Positions 20,156 to 31,020 of a stretch of DNA of 64,000 bases are shown one piece after another. Position 1 is the first letter of the stretch. Every line of letters starts with the position of its first letter. Both the position numbers and the translations under genes were made by a program. The notes under the pieces are model-generated. The model was not told the DNA's origin. It saw nothing but the letters and a program-made list of their open reading frames with translations, and searched no databases. Source of the stretch: Aphidius gifuensis (lineage: Eukaryota > Arthropoda > Insecta > Hymenoptera > Braconidae); assembly GCF_014905175.1 (NCBI RefSeq), contig NC_057793.1:12426369-12490368 (forward strand). The letters are read 5' to 3'.

Positions 20156-20735
20156 TTTTTTTTTTAATTTTGGTTCTTTTGGTAAAGGCTCTTTGTCATC
20201 ATTGAGATCAATTGGTTTATCTGATGGTACTGGTATAACATCAGCAGTTGTACTACCACAGCATGCTTTAATCCATGAGTTTGTGTAACATTAGCAACTA
20301 TATTTTTAGCTGAAAAAACATCACATAATATGATAATGTCAACAAATAATCAATTTTTCAGTAAATAATTTCAATAGAATAAAAAAGCAAAAAAATCTTA
20401 CATATATCTAACAAATTGACTATTTTCTGTCTAAGTTTAGATGTCAAGCTATGACCACTTGAACGTATAAAATTACACGATATATCTTTATCAATTAAAA
20501 CATCATTTAGATCAGTCATCTCAATATCTTGCTTCTCAGGTAATGCAAATATTTCATATACTTTGAAATTGAAAAAAATATTCATAAATCAAACAAATTC
20601 TTAAGTGAATTAAACAAAATAAATAAGTAATAAACCTTTGTGAATGATATCAGCATATGTAAAATGCTCTGATAGCTGTACCCATTTTTTTTCATTTTTA
20701 TACTGAACAATGATAAAAACGGATGGAGATGACAT
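20156..20735 (-). CDS. Candidate three-exon gene of unknown function, last exon shifted
   Basis: Exon 1 (20735-20636) reads MSSPSVFIIVQYKNEKKWVQ and LSEHFTYADIIHK, with a GT donor at 20635. Exon 2 (20560-20402) reads VYEIFALPEKQDIEMTDLN, then IDKDISCNFIRSSGH, with a GTAAGA donor at 20401. Exon 3 starts at 20309 after a TTTTTTCAG acceptor. All phases match (1, 1). In exon 3 the frame must change near 20258 to reach a coding-like Pro/Lys/Asp tail (STTADVIPVPSDKPIDLNDD), so the copy may be broken. The first 70 residues alternate strands, a helix and strands as in ubiquitin-like or PB1 folds; this is inference. I do not recognise the family. The codon choice and clean splice signals in AT-rich DNA argue that this was a real gene. 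Confidence 0.45.
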
Positions 20736-20739
20736 TTGC

Positions 20740-21179
20740 TAATTCGAGAATTGACATTGATCAGGAAATTCTTCTAATCCATTCATATTCATACAATATT
20801 ACCTGATATTTAACAATTAAATTATCGAGTAAGTAGCTTCGAAAATAATGTCAAAAAGCATATTGTTATTAAGTTATTAATTAAGAATTAATTAAAAATA
20901 TAAAATAACATTTATAAATAATCTTGAAGGGATTTATAAATCGCTTTAAATTAACTTACTTGATGAAGTTATCGGAAACACGAATTATTTATTTATTATT
21001 ATTTAATTAATTATTTATTTGTTTTTGAAGAAAAAAAATACTTCACGTGTTGTCTATTATCAGCTGCTTATAAAAACACACATCGTCCGACTCAATCCGA
21101 CCGTATGCGAGATTTTTTCAGATATTCTTCTTATTTTCACATTAAATCTTCATTTATATGTTACGAGTTAATTTAACAC
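20740..21179. other. Gene-free upstream region
   Basis: AT-rich; no TATA box at a convincing distance from the candidate gene. A GC-richer patch lies at 21085-21110. Nothing else seen. Confidence 0.3.
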
Positions 21180-21415
21180 AAAAAAATTTGTAAAATTAAC
21201 AAACAGAGTTTGTAAAAGCATTTTACAAATTTTTTGTTGGTAAAATTAACAAACGGAGTTGGTAAAAACATTTTACAAATTTTTTGTTTGTAAAATTAAC
21301 AAATAAAATTTGTCAAAAGATTTTACAAATTTTTTTTTGTTAAATTAACAAACAAAAATTTGACAAACGACTGAAGTCTACAAATTACAAACAAATTATC
21401 AACTTTTTTTTACTG
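21180..21415. repeat. Tandem repeat, unit about 57 bp, three to four copies
   Basis: The phrase 'ttgtaaaattaacaaac' followed by 'ttttacaaattttttg' recurs at about 21188, 21238 and 21289, and in degenerate form at 21340. The units are themselves partly palindromic (TTTGTAAAAT with ATTTTACAAA). Confidence 0.85.
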
Positions 21416-21418
21416 TGC

Positions 21419-21650
21419 AAAATACAAGAAATTTTTGAGCAAATTATGAGTTTAGCATTTTCATAACTTTTTGAGATACGAATAAGTAAAGAGTGAAAAA
21501 CACGGTCCTGCGTGCCGCTCGACTATATATAGATATACACTTCCATGAGAGACAGCGCGCAGACCGTGTTTTTCACTCTTTATTTATTCGTATCTCAAAA
21601 AGTTATGAAAATGCTAAACTCATAATTTGCTCAAAAATTTCTTGTATTTT
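21419..21650. mobile_element. Hairpin MITE, arms about 90 bp
   Basis: The left arm (21419-21507) runs from AAAATACAAGAAATTTTTGA to GAAAAACACGGTC. The right arm (21562-21650) is its inverse, from GACCGTGTTTTTCAC to CAAAAATTTCTTGTATTTT. A loop of about 54 bp carries GCG-rich sequence and a TATATATAGATATA run. It is almost perfect, so recent or constrained. Confidence 0.9.
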
Positions 21651-23420
21651 AAGGATTATTTATTGATAAAAAAAAAAAAAATAAAAAAGGGGCCAAGTTT
21701 GAGAAAAATCGATTTCAATCGTTTACTTAATAAATAATGGTAGAAAAATTGTTTAAACAATTTTATAAAGTTTTTATTTGTAAACTATAAATAAAAGTTA
21801 AACTTTTTTGTCTTTATAATTTTTTTGATTCAGTCAATAGTTTTTGAGTAAAAAGCATGCAAAATCTGGTATATTTCTTAAAAAGTCCTCAAAAATCAAA
21901 ACTAAAAAAATCACAAGTCAAAATTTTTTGGAAAAAAAAAAAAAACACGTATTGTTTATTTTTCGCTAAAAAATAATAAAAAAAATATTTTGGACGAATC
22001 TATTTTTTAAATTTAAATAACACGTGGAACTAGCCATACATATAGCACAGGCAACGCAACATGAAACGTTTCATGAAACACAGTATACATATAAACTGTG
22101 AAATATTTCTTCTGAATTTTAGAAGAAAACTTCCTTAGCAAAAAATGGTTCAAAATAAAAAAAAAATTATTTATTTTATTAAATGTTTGTTTGAAGATAC
22201 AAAAAATTCTCGTTTTAAATAATAAATTGTTTACAATATTGAGATAGAGTCTTATTAAAAACGATAGATGGTTCGCGTCAAGAAGAAAAACTTCTAAACG
22301 TAATCCCCACTACTCCTTGACAGAAGCACTGTTATGGCTAATATATTCATAAGGTTCTCGTTTCAAACGGCAGAGAGATTTTTTTAAGAAGAAAACTTCT
22401 GAAGTTATGCCACATGATGTTTGACGTAAACGTTGGCTGTTTCTAAAAAGACAATTGTCATTTGTTTAAAACGATATACTGTTTGTTTCAAATGACAGAT
22501 GACTCAATAAAAACAATCAAAGTAATGAATTAAAGTTGTATGTAAATCGCATGATCGGGCGACTTTTTGGGTCCACAAGGGTGCTTATAAACTCATATTA
22601 AAAAAAAAAAATTATAGCGCCCTCTCATGCCTAAAATCTTTTCACTTTACTGATGCGTCATAAGTAGTGTGAGTGTTGCCGGCTTATATTTACAGACACT
22701 AATACTACTCCAGCAATAAACATGCAGGGGGAAGTTCCAAAACCGTAGATTTCTTCTAAGAGAAGGATAGAAGAAGAGATGGAAGATTGAGCCAGAAGAG
22801 ATAGAGAGAAGGATAGAGCTAGAAGAATAAAACCGAACGGTGGTATTGGAACGTACCCCAAATTTTCAATGTAATTCAGCCGGCTGAAACCCGTAAATTT
22901 CAAAAGTAATTAGCCAATATCTTTGAAACGGTGTTGAGGAAATGAATAATTTTTTTTTCATAACTTTTGGAATTCTACAAAGTACAAATCTGTAGAAAAA
23001 AATCAAAATTTAAATTAAGAGTTTTAAAAATACAAGCGCAAACGTACCTATACTCCCTATGCTTGCGTGTTAAAGTTGCCAACTTTGACACTAATTATCT
23101 GGATTTTCGCGATAGAGGAAAATTACGAAAAAATTCCACCAAATAGATAATTATTTCCTTTAAACATTAAAAAAAAAAATCGAAAATTAAATTCAGGGAA
23201 ATCCATTTACATACAACCTTAAGATAAATTGAATTTTGTTATAAACAAAAAGGGTTTTGGAGGAATCAATGTTTGGTTTGATACAAACTGATACATATGT
23301 TGAAAATGTGAAAAAAAAAAAAATTAAAAATTTTATTTTTTTTTTTATACTGAATTATTTATATTATTATTAATTTTATCCAACTCTAAGATTGATTTTC
23401 TTTTTTTTTTCCTAAATTGA
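21651..23420. other. Gene-free stretch with scattered repeats
   Basis: There is a palindrome at 22059-22074 (ATGAAACGTTTCATGAAAC), several 'aagaagaaaacttc' phrases (22120-22400), and a purine-rich run at 22755-22820. The segment 23060-23225 ('gtgttaaagttgccaactttgaca' region, too long to quote in full) has a second copy at 49045-49215. No supported gene. Confidence 0.5.
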
Positions 23421-23423
23421 ACG

Positions 23424-23494
23424 ACTTATACGGGGATCGAACCGGGATCCTTTGAGGCGGAAAGCGAGCGCGTTATCCGATCGACTGCGAGATC
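23424..23494 (-). repeat. tRNA-derived sequence
   Basis: On the minus strand it has an A-box-like CAGTCGATCGGATAACGCG and a perfect B box in CCGGTTCGATCCCCG with a T-arm stem. The acceptor arms do not pair over seven bases. Probably a SINE head or a tRNA pseudogene. Confidence 0.55.
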
Positions 23495-23626
23495 GAATGT
23501 AGAATCCAAATTTCAATTCTGTCACATAGAGAACTTTGAAATTGCCGGGAATAATAACTTTTTTTTTTGAATAACATCTCAATTAATTAATTCCAAATTG
23601 ATTGATTATAGTTAAAATATTGTAAA

Positions 23627-24165
23627 ATGACGGAAAAATTGTTTGTATCATCAGAAATCTCTGATGAATCTAAAATGGATAATGATCCCAACAAATTGAA
23701 TGTTGATCAAAATAATGAAAACATATAAATGGTAATATTAATACTTATTCTTCAACACTTGATTCAAATTGTAATTCAAAAATATTATTAATATAATAGG
23801 TATTCTTGAAAAAACAAAAACCGATCTAACTCTATTACTCGTTGAAGCTCAAGTTTCCCATCCTGATTGAACTGATCAAAAACCCCAGGAAAATCCTGCG
23901 AAAAAATCAAGACCATTAAGTACTGAACGTGTACGACAATATCGTAATAGACAACGTTAAAAAAAATTACAGGAAAACCCTTATGCTCTATTAGCTTCAA
24001 CATCTTCACCTGTTTCAAGCACTTAACGTTTACGACAATACCGTGCTAGACAACGTGAAAAAAAAATTACAGGTAAATCCTATTGCCATATCAGCCCTAA
24101 CACCTACCATTTTATCAAGTACTGAACGTTCACGGCGATATCCTTCTAGACAACGATAATTTATA
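23627..24165 (+). pseudogene. Decayed coding sequence with three ~100-bp repeats encoding an RQYR motif
   Basis: A short frame at 23627-23728 reads MTEKLFVSSEISDESKMDND and stops. From about 23900 three tandem units at roughly 100-bp spacing encode versions of S-T-E-R-x-R-x-Y-R/P-x-R-Q-R (for example STERVRQYRNRQR), each separated by an Asn/Pro-rich linker and interrupted by TAA stops or shifts in an A-tract. Basic repeats of this kind occur at the N-terminus of some helicase-bearing transposons, but the copy is too eroded to assign. Confidence 0.5.
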
Positions 24166-24296
24166 ACAAAAAAATTTATAATAAATAGTTAATAAAAAGA
24201 ACAATAATATGAATACTGACCGTAATATAAATTGTCAAAAACAACGAAAAAATCAATAAAATAAACTTATAGAGTCATAACCGCAATCACTCCAAA

Positions 24297-24581
24297 AGAA
24301 GTTTCACTTCAACCGCGCGTACTCGCAACACGCATAATTTTTTTTTAATCATATAACTCAAGACAACTTCTTTAAAAATTAATAAATTGACTTGAAAATT
24401 TAACTGTAGCTTTATTATTAGCTAGCGATTGCATCAGTATCATCAAAAAACTCATTTATTAATATTGTTTGATTTTTATTATATGATTATTTAATGTCGA
24501 TGAAAAAATTCAATATGTTCAACAGTATATTAAGAAGTTTTATACGAATTTTTAGATATTTTTGAAGTGAAACTTCTTTAC
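24297..24581. mobile_element. MITE-like insert with AAGAAGTTTCACTTC inverted ends
   Basis: The left end AAGAAGTTTCACTTC (24297) is matched by inverted GAAGTGAAACTTCTT (about 24567). The interior (24350-24560) is homologous to parts of the foldback elements at 28381-29264 and 51538-52501, including the phrases 'aacttctttaaaaattaat' and 'ttttagatatttttg'. Confidence 0.6.
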
Positions 24582-25960
24582 GGAGGGTAGCGAAAAAATT
24601 TGAGGCCCTGCTAGCATCACGCTGAGTGTCACACGCTCTCTCACACACTCGGTCACACATGCTGCGTTACACTCTATGTCGCAAGCGGATAAAGAGGGGA
24701 GAATTATATATAGATTGATTGATTGATTGATTGATGAAAAATTTTATTGTCTAAATTTTAAACAAAATTTTCGAGTTGTTACATATTAGAGTGTATAGTG
24801 TATGTGTAGAGCTATTTTTGTGAGTGTGTGAGTATAGTATTGAGTATATATATATAGTTTATTATTAAGATTTACATATAATGTTTTTATTGTTGTTGTT
24901 CTTTTGAAGATGTTACAGGTTTGATTTTCATGTTGCCGATATATTGATATTTTAAGTGAGTTGTGATGATTAGTGTGAGTAAGTTTGTGTGAATATGAGT
25001 ATGAATTGTTGTGATCGACTTAATATCAGCAAGATAACGAGAGAGTGTGATTGTTTGATATTTTGCTTCAATTTTACTGCAATCATATATTTGTCCATTA
25101 GAATGATTGTATTGTGAGAGTAAGTGAGAGAGACTGAGTGAGCGTGTTTGTGCTAGTGTGTTTGTGATAAGAAGTGGATGTAAGTGATTGAGACAACATA
25201 GTTAAGGTAGTTTGAAGAGAGTCCATTGAGAGAGCGTGTATTTGAGAGTTGATTTTTACCTTAACTATGCTGAATGACAGACTATTTATGTTTGTGTGGG
25301 TGAGAATGTTTATATGTGTGCGAGTGTGTGTTTGTAAAAAGTGATGTTGATAGTGATTAATGATGATGGTGAGGTGGCGCCGCTGGTGGTCGAAACTGCA
25401 AGCTAGCATCCATGGTTGACTATCCAGATGGCAGTGTAGTCAGATGAATTGTAATAAGAATAACCTCAAAATTACCACGATGCTTTTTTTGGACACTTTT
25501 AATCGATGTAATTAACAATTTGCGTAACTTCACCAGTTGTTATTATGATTACCACTTAAAGTTCGCAAATAGGCGCTTGCGATAAACCCAAAGTGTAAAT
25601 GCCCGAGGGCAGATTACTGCAGAAACTTGTTTTCAAGCTGGACGTGACAGAATTGATGTGTACTATACTCACAGGTCAGAGAGAGAGAGAGAAAGGAAGC
25701 CGGCAAGCATACAACATGTACTATATATATACTACCATAGCGTATGATAGCGTACAAATTCAGAGCGTCAGCTGGTTTGTGTGTATGCGTGTGCGACTTG
25801 AAACTTTTTCCTTTTATATTAATATTATTGAACAGTATAACTGAGTATTGATCATATTCAAAATATTAATATTGATAATATTATCAATATTATATCGTAA
25901 TTAATATTACGGAGGCTAGGAGCCATAAGGCTCAGCCGCAGTATTGAAATCATCGGCAAA
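24582..25960. other. Gene-free stretch with microsatellite and GT/GAGT-rich low complexity
   Basis: (GATT)n at about 24712-24736; strand-asymmetric GTGTGAG-type sequence through 24780-25360, which makes spurious Ser/Thr/His-rich frames on the minus strand; and a (GA)n run near 25678. A palindromic AT patch lies at 25862-25895 (aatattgataatattatcaatatt). No gene supported. Confidence 0.6.
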
Positions 25961-25961
25961 A

Positions 25962-27335
25962 AAAAAACCGTTATAACTTATAAAATAATTGTCCTAGAGA
26001 GTTCGTTTAGGGCTCAAAGGATGCGTCTCTGAGAACACTATCGCACGTGATAGAAAACATTTCTTCATTATTTTTTTTTTTTTAAGAAAACTTAAGAAAA
26101 CTTAAAACTAGATGATTTTTTTCATCATTCAAAAAATTATAGAGTGAAAACTAATGAAGTTAGACTATCAATCATGTGATGTTTTTTCTTCCAGAGATTC
26201 AGCTGTATAAGAATAAGTTCATAAAAGATATTTTTGGGCAGGAATGGATGCAATAATGACGGTTTTAAGGCAATTTTAGGGAATTCTTAAAAACAGGAAC
26301 CTCGATAACTCTTGATAGAATTGTCGTAGAGTTTTCGTATATAGCTTAAAAAATGCGTCTTTCGAATACCATATATTTTTCTACAAAATTTTTTCTTTTT
26401 TAGTTATAGTTTTCGAGAAAAAAAAAAAAAACTGTTTTTTTCGATTTTTAGTTTTTTTTTTTTTTTCACTAAAAAGTATAAATAATTAAAAAGTAATTTT
26501 GTAGGTAGGTGAAAGGTATTGAAAGTACGCTTCTTTTAGGCCTAACATAACCTCCCTAGGATTATGTTATTGAGACGATATCGTGTAAAAACGTCATATT
26601 GCAAAAATTATAAATTCGATAACTCTCGATAGGATCATCGTAGAGACTTCATCTTAGACTCAAAAAAAGCGTTTTCAAAAACTCTAGAGCCGCATCGAAA
26701 AACTATCCCTCCAGGCAAAATAGTTTTTGAGAAAAAAAAAAAAAAAAAAATTTCACGTTTTATTTTTTATTATTTTCGCGAAAAACAATAATGCCTAGGA
26801 GAGTGGTTCTTAAACGCGGCTCTAGAGTTTTTGAAGACGCTTTTTTTAAGCCTAGAATGAAGTCTTTCCGATAATCCTATCGAGAGTTATCGAATTTATA
26901 GTTTTTTCGCTATTCGATTTTCGTACGATATTACATGATATCTCTGGATAGCATAATCGTAGCAAGGTCATGTTAGGCTTCCAGGAAGCGTCTTTCCAAT
27001 ACCTTTTACCTACCTACAAAATTACTTTTTAATTATTTATACTTTTTAGTGAAAAAAAAAAAAAACTAAAAATCGAAAAAAACAGTTTTTTTTTTTTTTT
27101 TCTCGAAAACTATAATTCAAAAAAAAAAAATTTTGTATAAAAATATATGGTATTCAAAAGACGCATTCTTTGAGCTATATACGAAAACCCTACGACAATT
27201 CTATCAAGAGTTATCGAGGTTCCCGTTGTTATTACATGGTTAGCGTAACGTTACTCAATCGATAACTCTCGAATAAATAATCGCAGTGACTTCATGTAGG
27301 GCCCGAAAGATACGTCTTTCAAATACTCATCACTT
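25962..27335. repeat. Large inverted repeat built from ~320-bp units
   Basis: Perfectly opposed arms run from GGAACCTCGATAACTCTTGA (26297) to its inverse ending at 27223. Within them a unit recurs: 'cgataactctcgatag', 'cgtagagacttcat', 'aaaaagcgt..ttc', then an A-tract. Copies start near 25965, 26300 and 26620 on one strand and mirror copies lie near 26890, 27215 and 27330. Long poly-A/poly-T tracts separate the units. No coding capacity. Confidence 0.85.
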
Positions 27336-27960
27336 GTATATAAAATTATTTTTCTATGATTTATAATTTTTCATTTTTCGATTTCGATGTATTTTACTTG
27401 GAAAAAAAAAATTAATAACGAGTTGGATCTGTTAGACCGTGATAGAGTTTTAAATGACGCTGACTTAAAGCCTAATATTTTTTCTTTTTTTTTTTTCAAA
27501 AAAAATATTATTCATTAGCACTAATTTTTTTAATCTAATTTTTATTTTTTATCTGAAAAACAGGATAAATTCTTTATCTTCAGGATTTGATATCGTCATT
27601 TTAATATAAGGAATGATTCTAAGTAATAACAACAGTAGAACTGATGAAGACCGATAATCGAAAACTCAATCGTTACAAAAAAAAAAAAAATTAATATATA
27701 AATATTTATGTACTTGTTGCTTTTTATTTATTATTTTTTTTCTTATGGTATTATTGTACATATATTAACAAACATTTTAAAACTAATAAAATATTTTTTA
27801 ACGATTGGAAAACTAAATAAAAAAGTTTTAAATGAATTTATAATTTTGGAAGTTATTTGTCTATTTTCTTTATTTTTTAGTATTTAATGTCTAGCAGCAA
27901 TAGCCATTATAGAACGTAAGCATTTTAATAAATTTATTGAAAAAAATTTTATTTACAAAA
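27336..27960. other. Gene-free AT-rich stretch
   Basis: Long A and T tracts only. No gene or repeat boundary recognised. Confidence 0.3.
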
Positions 27961-27964
27961 TCGC

Positions 27965-28063
27965 GTAACACGGCCACGCAATGGCCCTAGCCGGAGTATT
28001 GAAAATTTTCAATTTTCAATGGGTAACGCGGGCCACCAGCCCCAACACACGTTACCAGATCTT
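27965..28063. repeat. GC-rich repeat, copy 1 (inverted partner at 34503)
   Basis: It contains GGCCCTAGCCGGAGTATTGA, an ATTGAAAATTTTCAATTTTCAAT palindromic segment (trimmed here) and GGGTAACGCGGGCCAC ... GTTACC. The same blocks occur in inverted order at 34503-34598. It stands out from flanking DNA by its GC content. Confidence 0.8.
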
Positions 28064-28380
28064 TTTATTATTATTATTAATACCATTGATATTATAGTTT
28101 TTAATATTATTGAAACTATTATTATTATTATTATTTATGAAATTATTGTTATTATTATTATTCATACTATAAATATATATAAATGATGATAATTATCACA
28201 ACAATAATTTCGATTATATTATCAATTATTCACAATAGTATTGATATTAATAATAATATCTATAATAACAATATTTTAAGTATAAATACTAATAATTATC
28301 AATATTTATATATGAATGTTATCGTCAATATTATTATTAATATTATTAATATTACTGATATCATTAGAAATCGATTTTTT
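28064..28380. repeat. ATT/AAT low-complexity region
   Basis: Mostly ATT, AAT and ATA triplets over about 300 bp, which opens long but meaningless Ile/Asn-rich frames. Confidence 0.85.
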
Positions 28381-29264
28381 TAGATATTTTTATTAATTAT
28401 TTACAGAGTTATTAATTTAACAACAAAATTGCACGTATACTGTTTGTATTTATATAGATATACAAACGCGCGAACATAGGCGTTCGCGAGAGAGGGGGCT
28501 GACGATCACAGCAGCTCGCATTTTGTTGTTAAATTAATAACTCTGTAAATAATTCATAAAAATATCTAAAAATTTGTATAAAACTTCTTTATATACTGCT
28601 CAAGAATATTGCCACTGACAAGTTACTCAATTTTTCGACTCTTTTTTCATTTAAAGTTAGACAAATTGAATTTTTCATCGACATTAAACAATCATATAAT
28701 AAAAATTGAATAATATTAATGAATGAGATTTTTGATAATACTGATGAAATTGCTAGCTAATAATAAAGCTATACAGTTATTAATTTTCAAGTCAATTTAT
28801 TAATTTTTAAAGAAGTTGTTTCGAGTTATGTGATTAAAAAAAAAGTATTTTTTTCAAAAAAAAAAACGAAATCGTTATTGGCACTCATACGGGGAAATTT
28901 ACGGGAAATACGGGGACATTTACGGGTTTCACACACAATGTAATCAGTCCTACACATACAACGGTGGCTATGTTTACCGTAAATTTTCTCGTAACCTGCA
29001 TAAATGTCCCCGTAAATTTCCCCGTATTGAGTGCCAATAGCTTTACCGAAAAAAAAAACTTTGTTTTTATTTTTCATCGCGTCAACTAATTATCATAAAA
29101 AAAAATCTATTTGGAGAAAAATATGTATTTTTCAATTCTATCAACGACTGTATCTTTATTTTTTTTTATTTTCAATTTCAATTTTTCTTATTGTCCACCC
29201 ACAGCATAACATAGCGTTTTCTTGTCTTTGAGCGCTCGACTTGTTATTCCATCCGGACCCTCAA
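28381..29264. mobile_element. Foldback element related to the one at 51538, carrying a nested MITE
   Basis: The first part is an inverted repeat of its own: 'tatttttattaattatttac' at 28389 is mirrored near 28545-28575, around a core with 'aacataggcgttcgcgagaga'. The right end (29242-29264) GTTATTCCATCCGGACCCTC matches the right TIR of the 51538-52501 element. The left TIR is not visible. A separate small MITE (28877-29038) interrupts it. Confidence 0.75.
28877..29038. mobile_element. 162-bp MITE with ATTGGCACTC ends
   Basis: The left end ATTGGCACTCATACGGGGAA and inverted right end TTCCCCGTATTGAGTGCCAAT (one base beyond shown limits trimmed) form arms of about 60 bp with repeated 'ggggacattta' and 'atttacggg' motifs. 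Interior is about 40 bp. It lies inside the foldback element above. Confidence 0.9.
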
Positions 29265-30678
29265 TTATTATTATTTATAGGCATACTAATTAATACAACT
29301 AAAAGAAAGAAAATGAAAGCTCAATGGGTTATCTGCTTGCATCATGGGTTGATAAAATTTCCTCGCAGAATCGATTGCCTCATGGTTTTTATAATTTCTA
29401 TAATTTCTAATCAAAAGAAATTATTTGAAATTTCAAACATTTCATTGATTGTGAAGATTTCTCAGAGATTTCACGTTCATTTCTCACAATCATAAAAATT
29501 ATTGATTTCTCGTATTAATAAAAATAAAAAGAACTTTTTTTTTATTTTTATCGTGAAAAAACACACCTATATGAAGTTAACATCAAAATAAGTTTTTTGT
29601 GAATTCTGTTAAATTTGACAGATGTTATAGTAACAATTGATGAATTTTAAAAAAGATGTCAAATGATTTTTGACTGAGCGGACAAAAAATTACCTAAATC
29701 GATAGCTTCACGTAAAGATTCATTTCTAAAAACATATTGTTTATTAATCTTATTCAAAATAGAGAATTATTTATAAATGTATGTATATACTTTATTTAAA
29801 TTTAAAGAAAAAGTTAGAAAATTTACAAATTGATATAGCTTTAGCTAACAAAATAGAGTTCAATATTCTCAGAATAGAGAGTTCAATGCTCCCGAGGGAG
29901 GTCTCATATAAGTTGTTGGACTGGGAATGCCATTCACTTCCGCGTAACCGGGGAATATATATCCAAACAGACATCAACATGAGCTCCTACCACCGGAGCA
30001 AACTATCTCTTTGTTGATCACAACCGATGCCGTTGTCTGTGCCTTTTCTCCCTTCTACTCTTTGGTTCTCGAATGCGATCGGAATGTAAAAAATACTTAA
30101 GTGGGAGCTGAGTTACCTTGCTATTACTTTAGTACCTCGCTCACTAAGCAGCAAGCTTTATTAGTGGGCGTCATCATCGATGAAATTTTTATTTTCCTGA
30201 GTTCGAGAATCAGGCCACAAAGGTAATGACACACTGACCTTGATATACACGCGACAGCACTCGGAGTAAGGAAAGAGTGACGGAAGAATTTTTATGACCA
30301 TCTCTTCAGGCCTACAAAAAAGAGGGGAAGGACAATGGTAGTGTCGAAGTTATTTCCTACTTCTTGTAATCTACTGACCCAGTTTCATTCTTCCACCGAC
30401 ATTTTTTCTACCTTTATGATCTTTTATTAATAAATAAATGAATATCAAAATGAAAAAAAAATTAAATTAAATTAATTAACCATACTTAATGACAATAATA
30501 ATGCAGGTTCTAGTATAGCGATAAATGAAATATTTGAAAATAAAAAAAATTAAATTACAAGAATTTTTAAATATTCAATAAATATATATATATTAAAATA
30601 ATACAATAATTTAAAAATAAATAACCAAACAATTTCAATGACGTTGGAATTTCATTTGAAACATAACTTTTTTTTACT
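29265..30678. other. Gene-free region downstream of the Osiris last exon
   Basis: AT-rich with a GC-richer block at 29880-30330 that has no supported frame. The downstream flank of the Osiris-like exon (30560-30678) is AT-rich but lacks a clear AATAAA on the minus strand. Confidence 0.3.
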
Positions 30679-31013
30679 TTATAGATCTGGATAGAAATAA
30701 GGATCAGTATTGTATTCTGGTGGCAAATTTCTGAAAGGTTGATTAATTTCTTCTTGTATTCGATGCCAGTGATCATGATGGACTTCTGGCTTTAAAATTC
30801 CATAGCTCACTCGTGCTGGATACTGTGGACGTGGTGATGTCAACAATGATTTAAGGGCAATCGATCCTGATAATAGTAATGATAACATTCCAGCTGTTAG
30901 CCCTTTTAATCCCACAATAGCTATAATAGTTATAATAATAGGAAAGATGATTGAAGTCTTCAATTTAAGAGCCAACAGTAGTGGAAGAAAGATTTTTTTT
31001 ATTTTTGTCCTGG
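30679..31013 (-). CDS. Osiris-like protein, last exon (DUF1676 hydrophobic segment)
   Basis: On the minus strand the acceptor GTTTCAG (31020-31014) opens an exon whose frame reads RTKIKKIFLPLLLALKLK, then a long hydrophobic stretch with IAIVGLKGLTAGMLSLLLSG, then SIALKSLL, and a His/Tyr-rich tail (VSYGILKPEVHHDHWHRI ... DPYFYPDL) to a TAA at 30679-30681. The basic 'R.KIKK..LPLLLALKLK' lead into a hydrophobic segment is the signature of the Osiris family, insect secretory-pathway proteins linked to cuticle formation. The exon begins in phase with two leftover bases, exactly what the exon ending at 59610 needs. Which Osiris paralogue it is cannot be told. Confidence 0.85.
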
Positions 31014-31020
31014 CTGAAAC

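Noticed and set aside
25098..25409. Ser/Thr/His-rich 103-codon minus-strand frame
   Set aside because: It lies in GT/GAG low-complexity DNA. The composition follows the repeat and there is no domain.
28183..28383. Ile/Asn-rich 66-codon frame
   Set aside because: Pure AAT/ATT triplet expansion.
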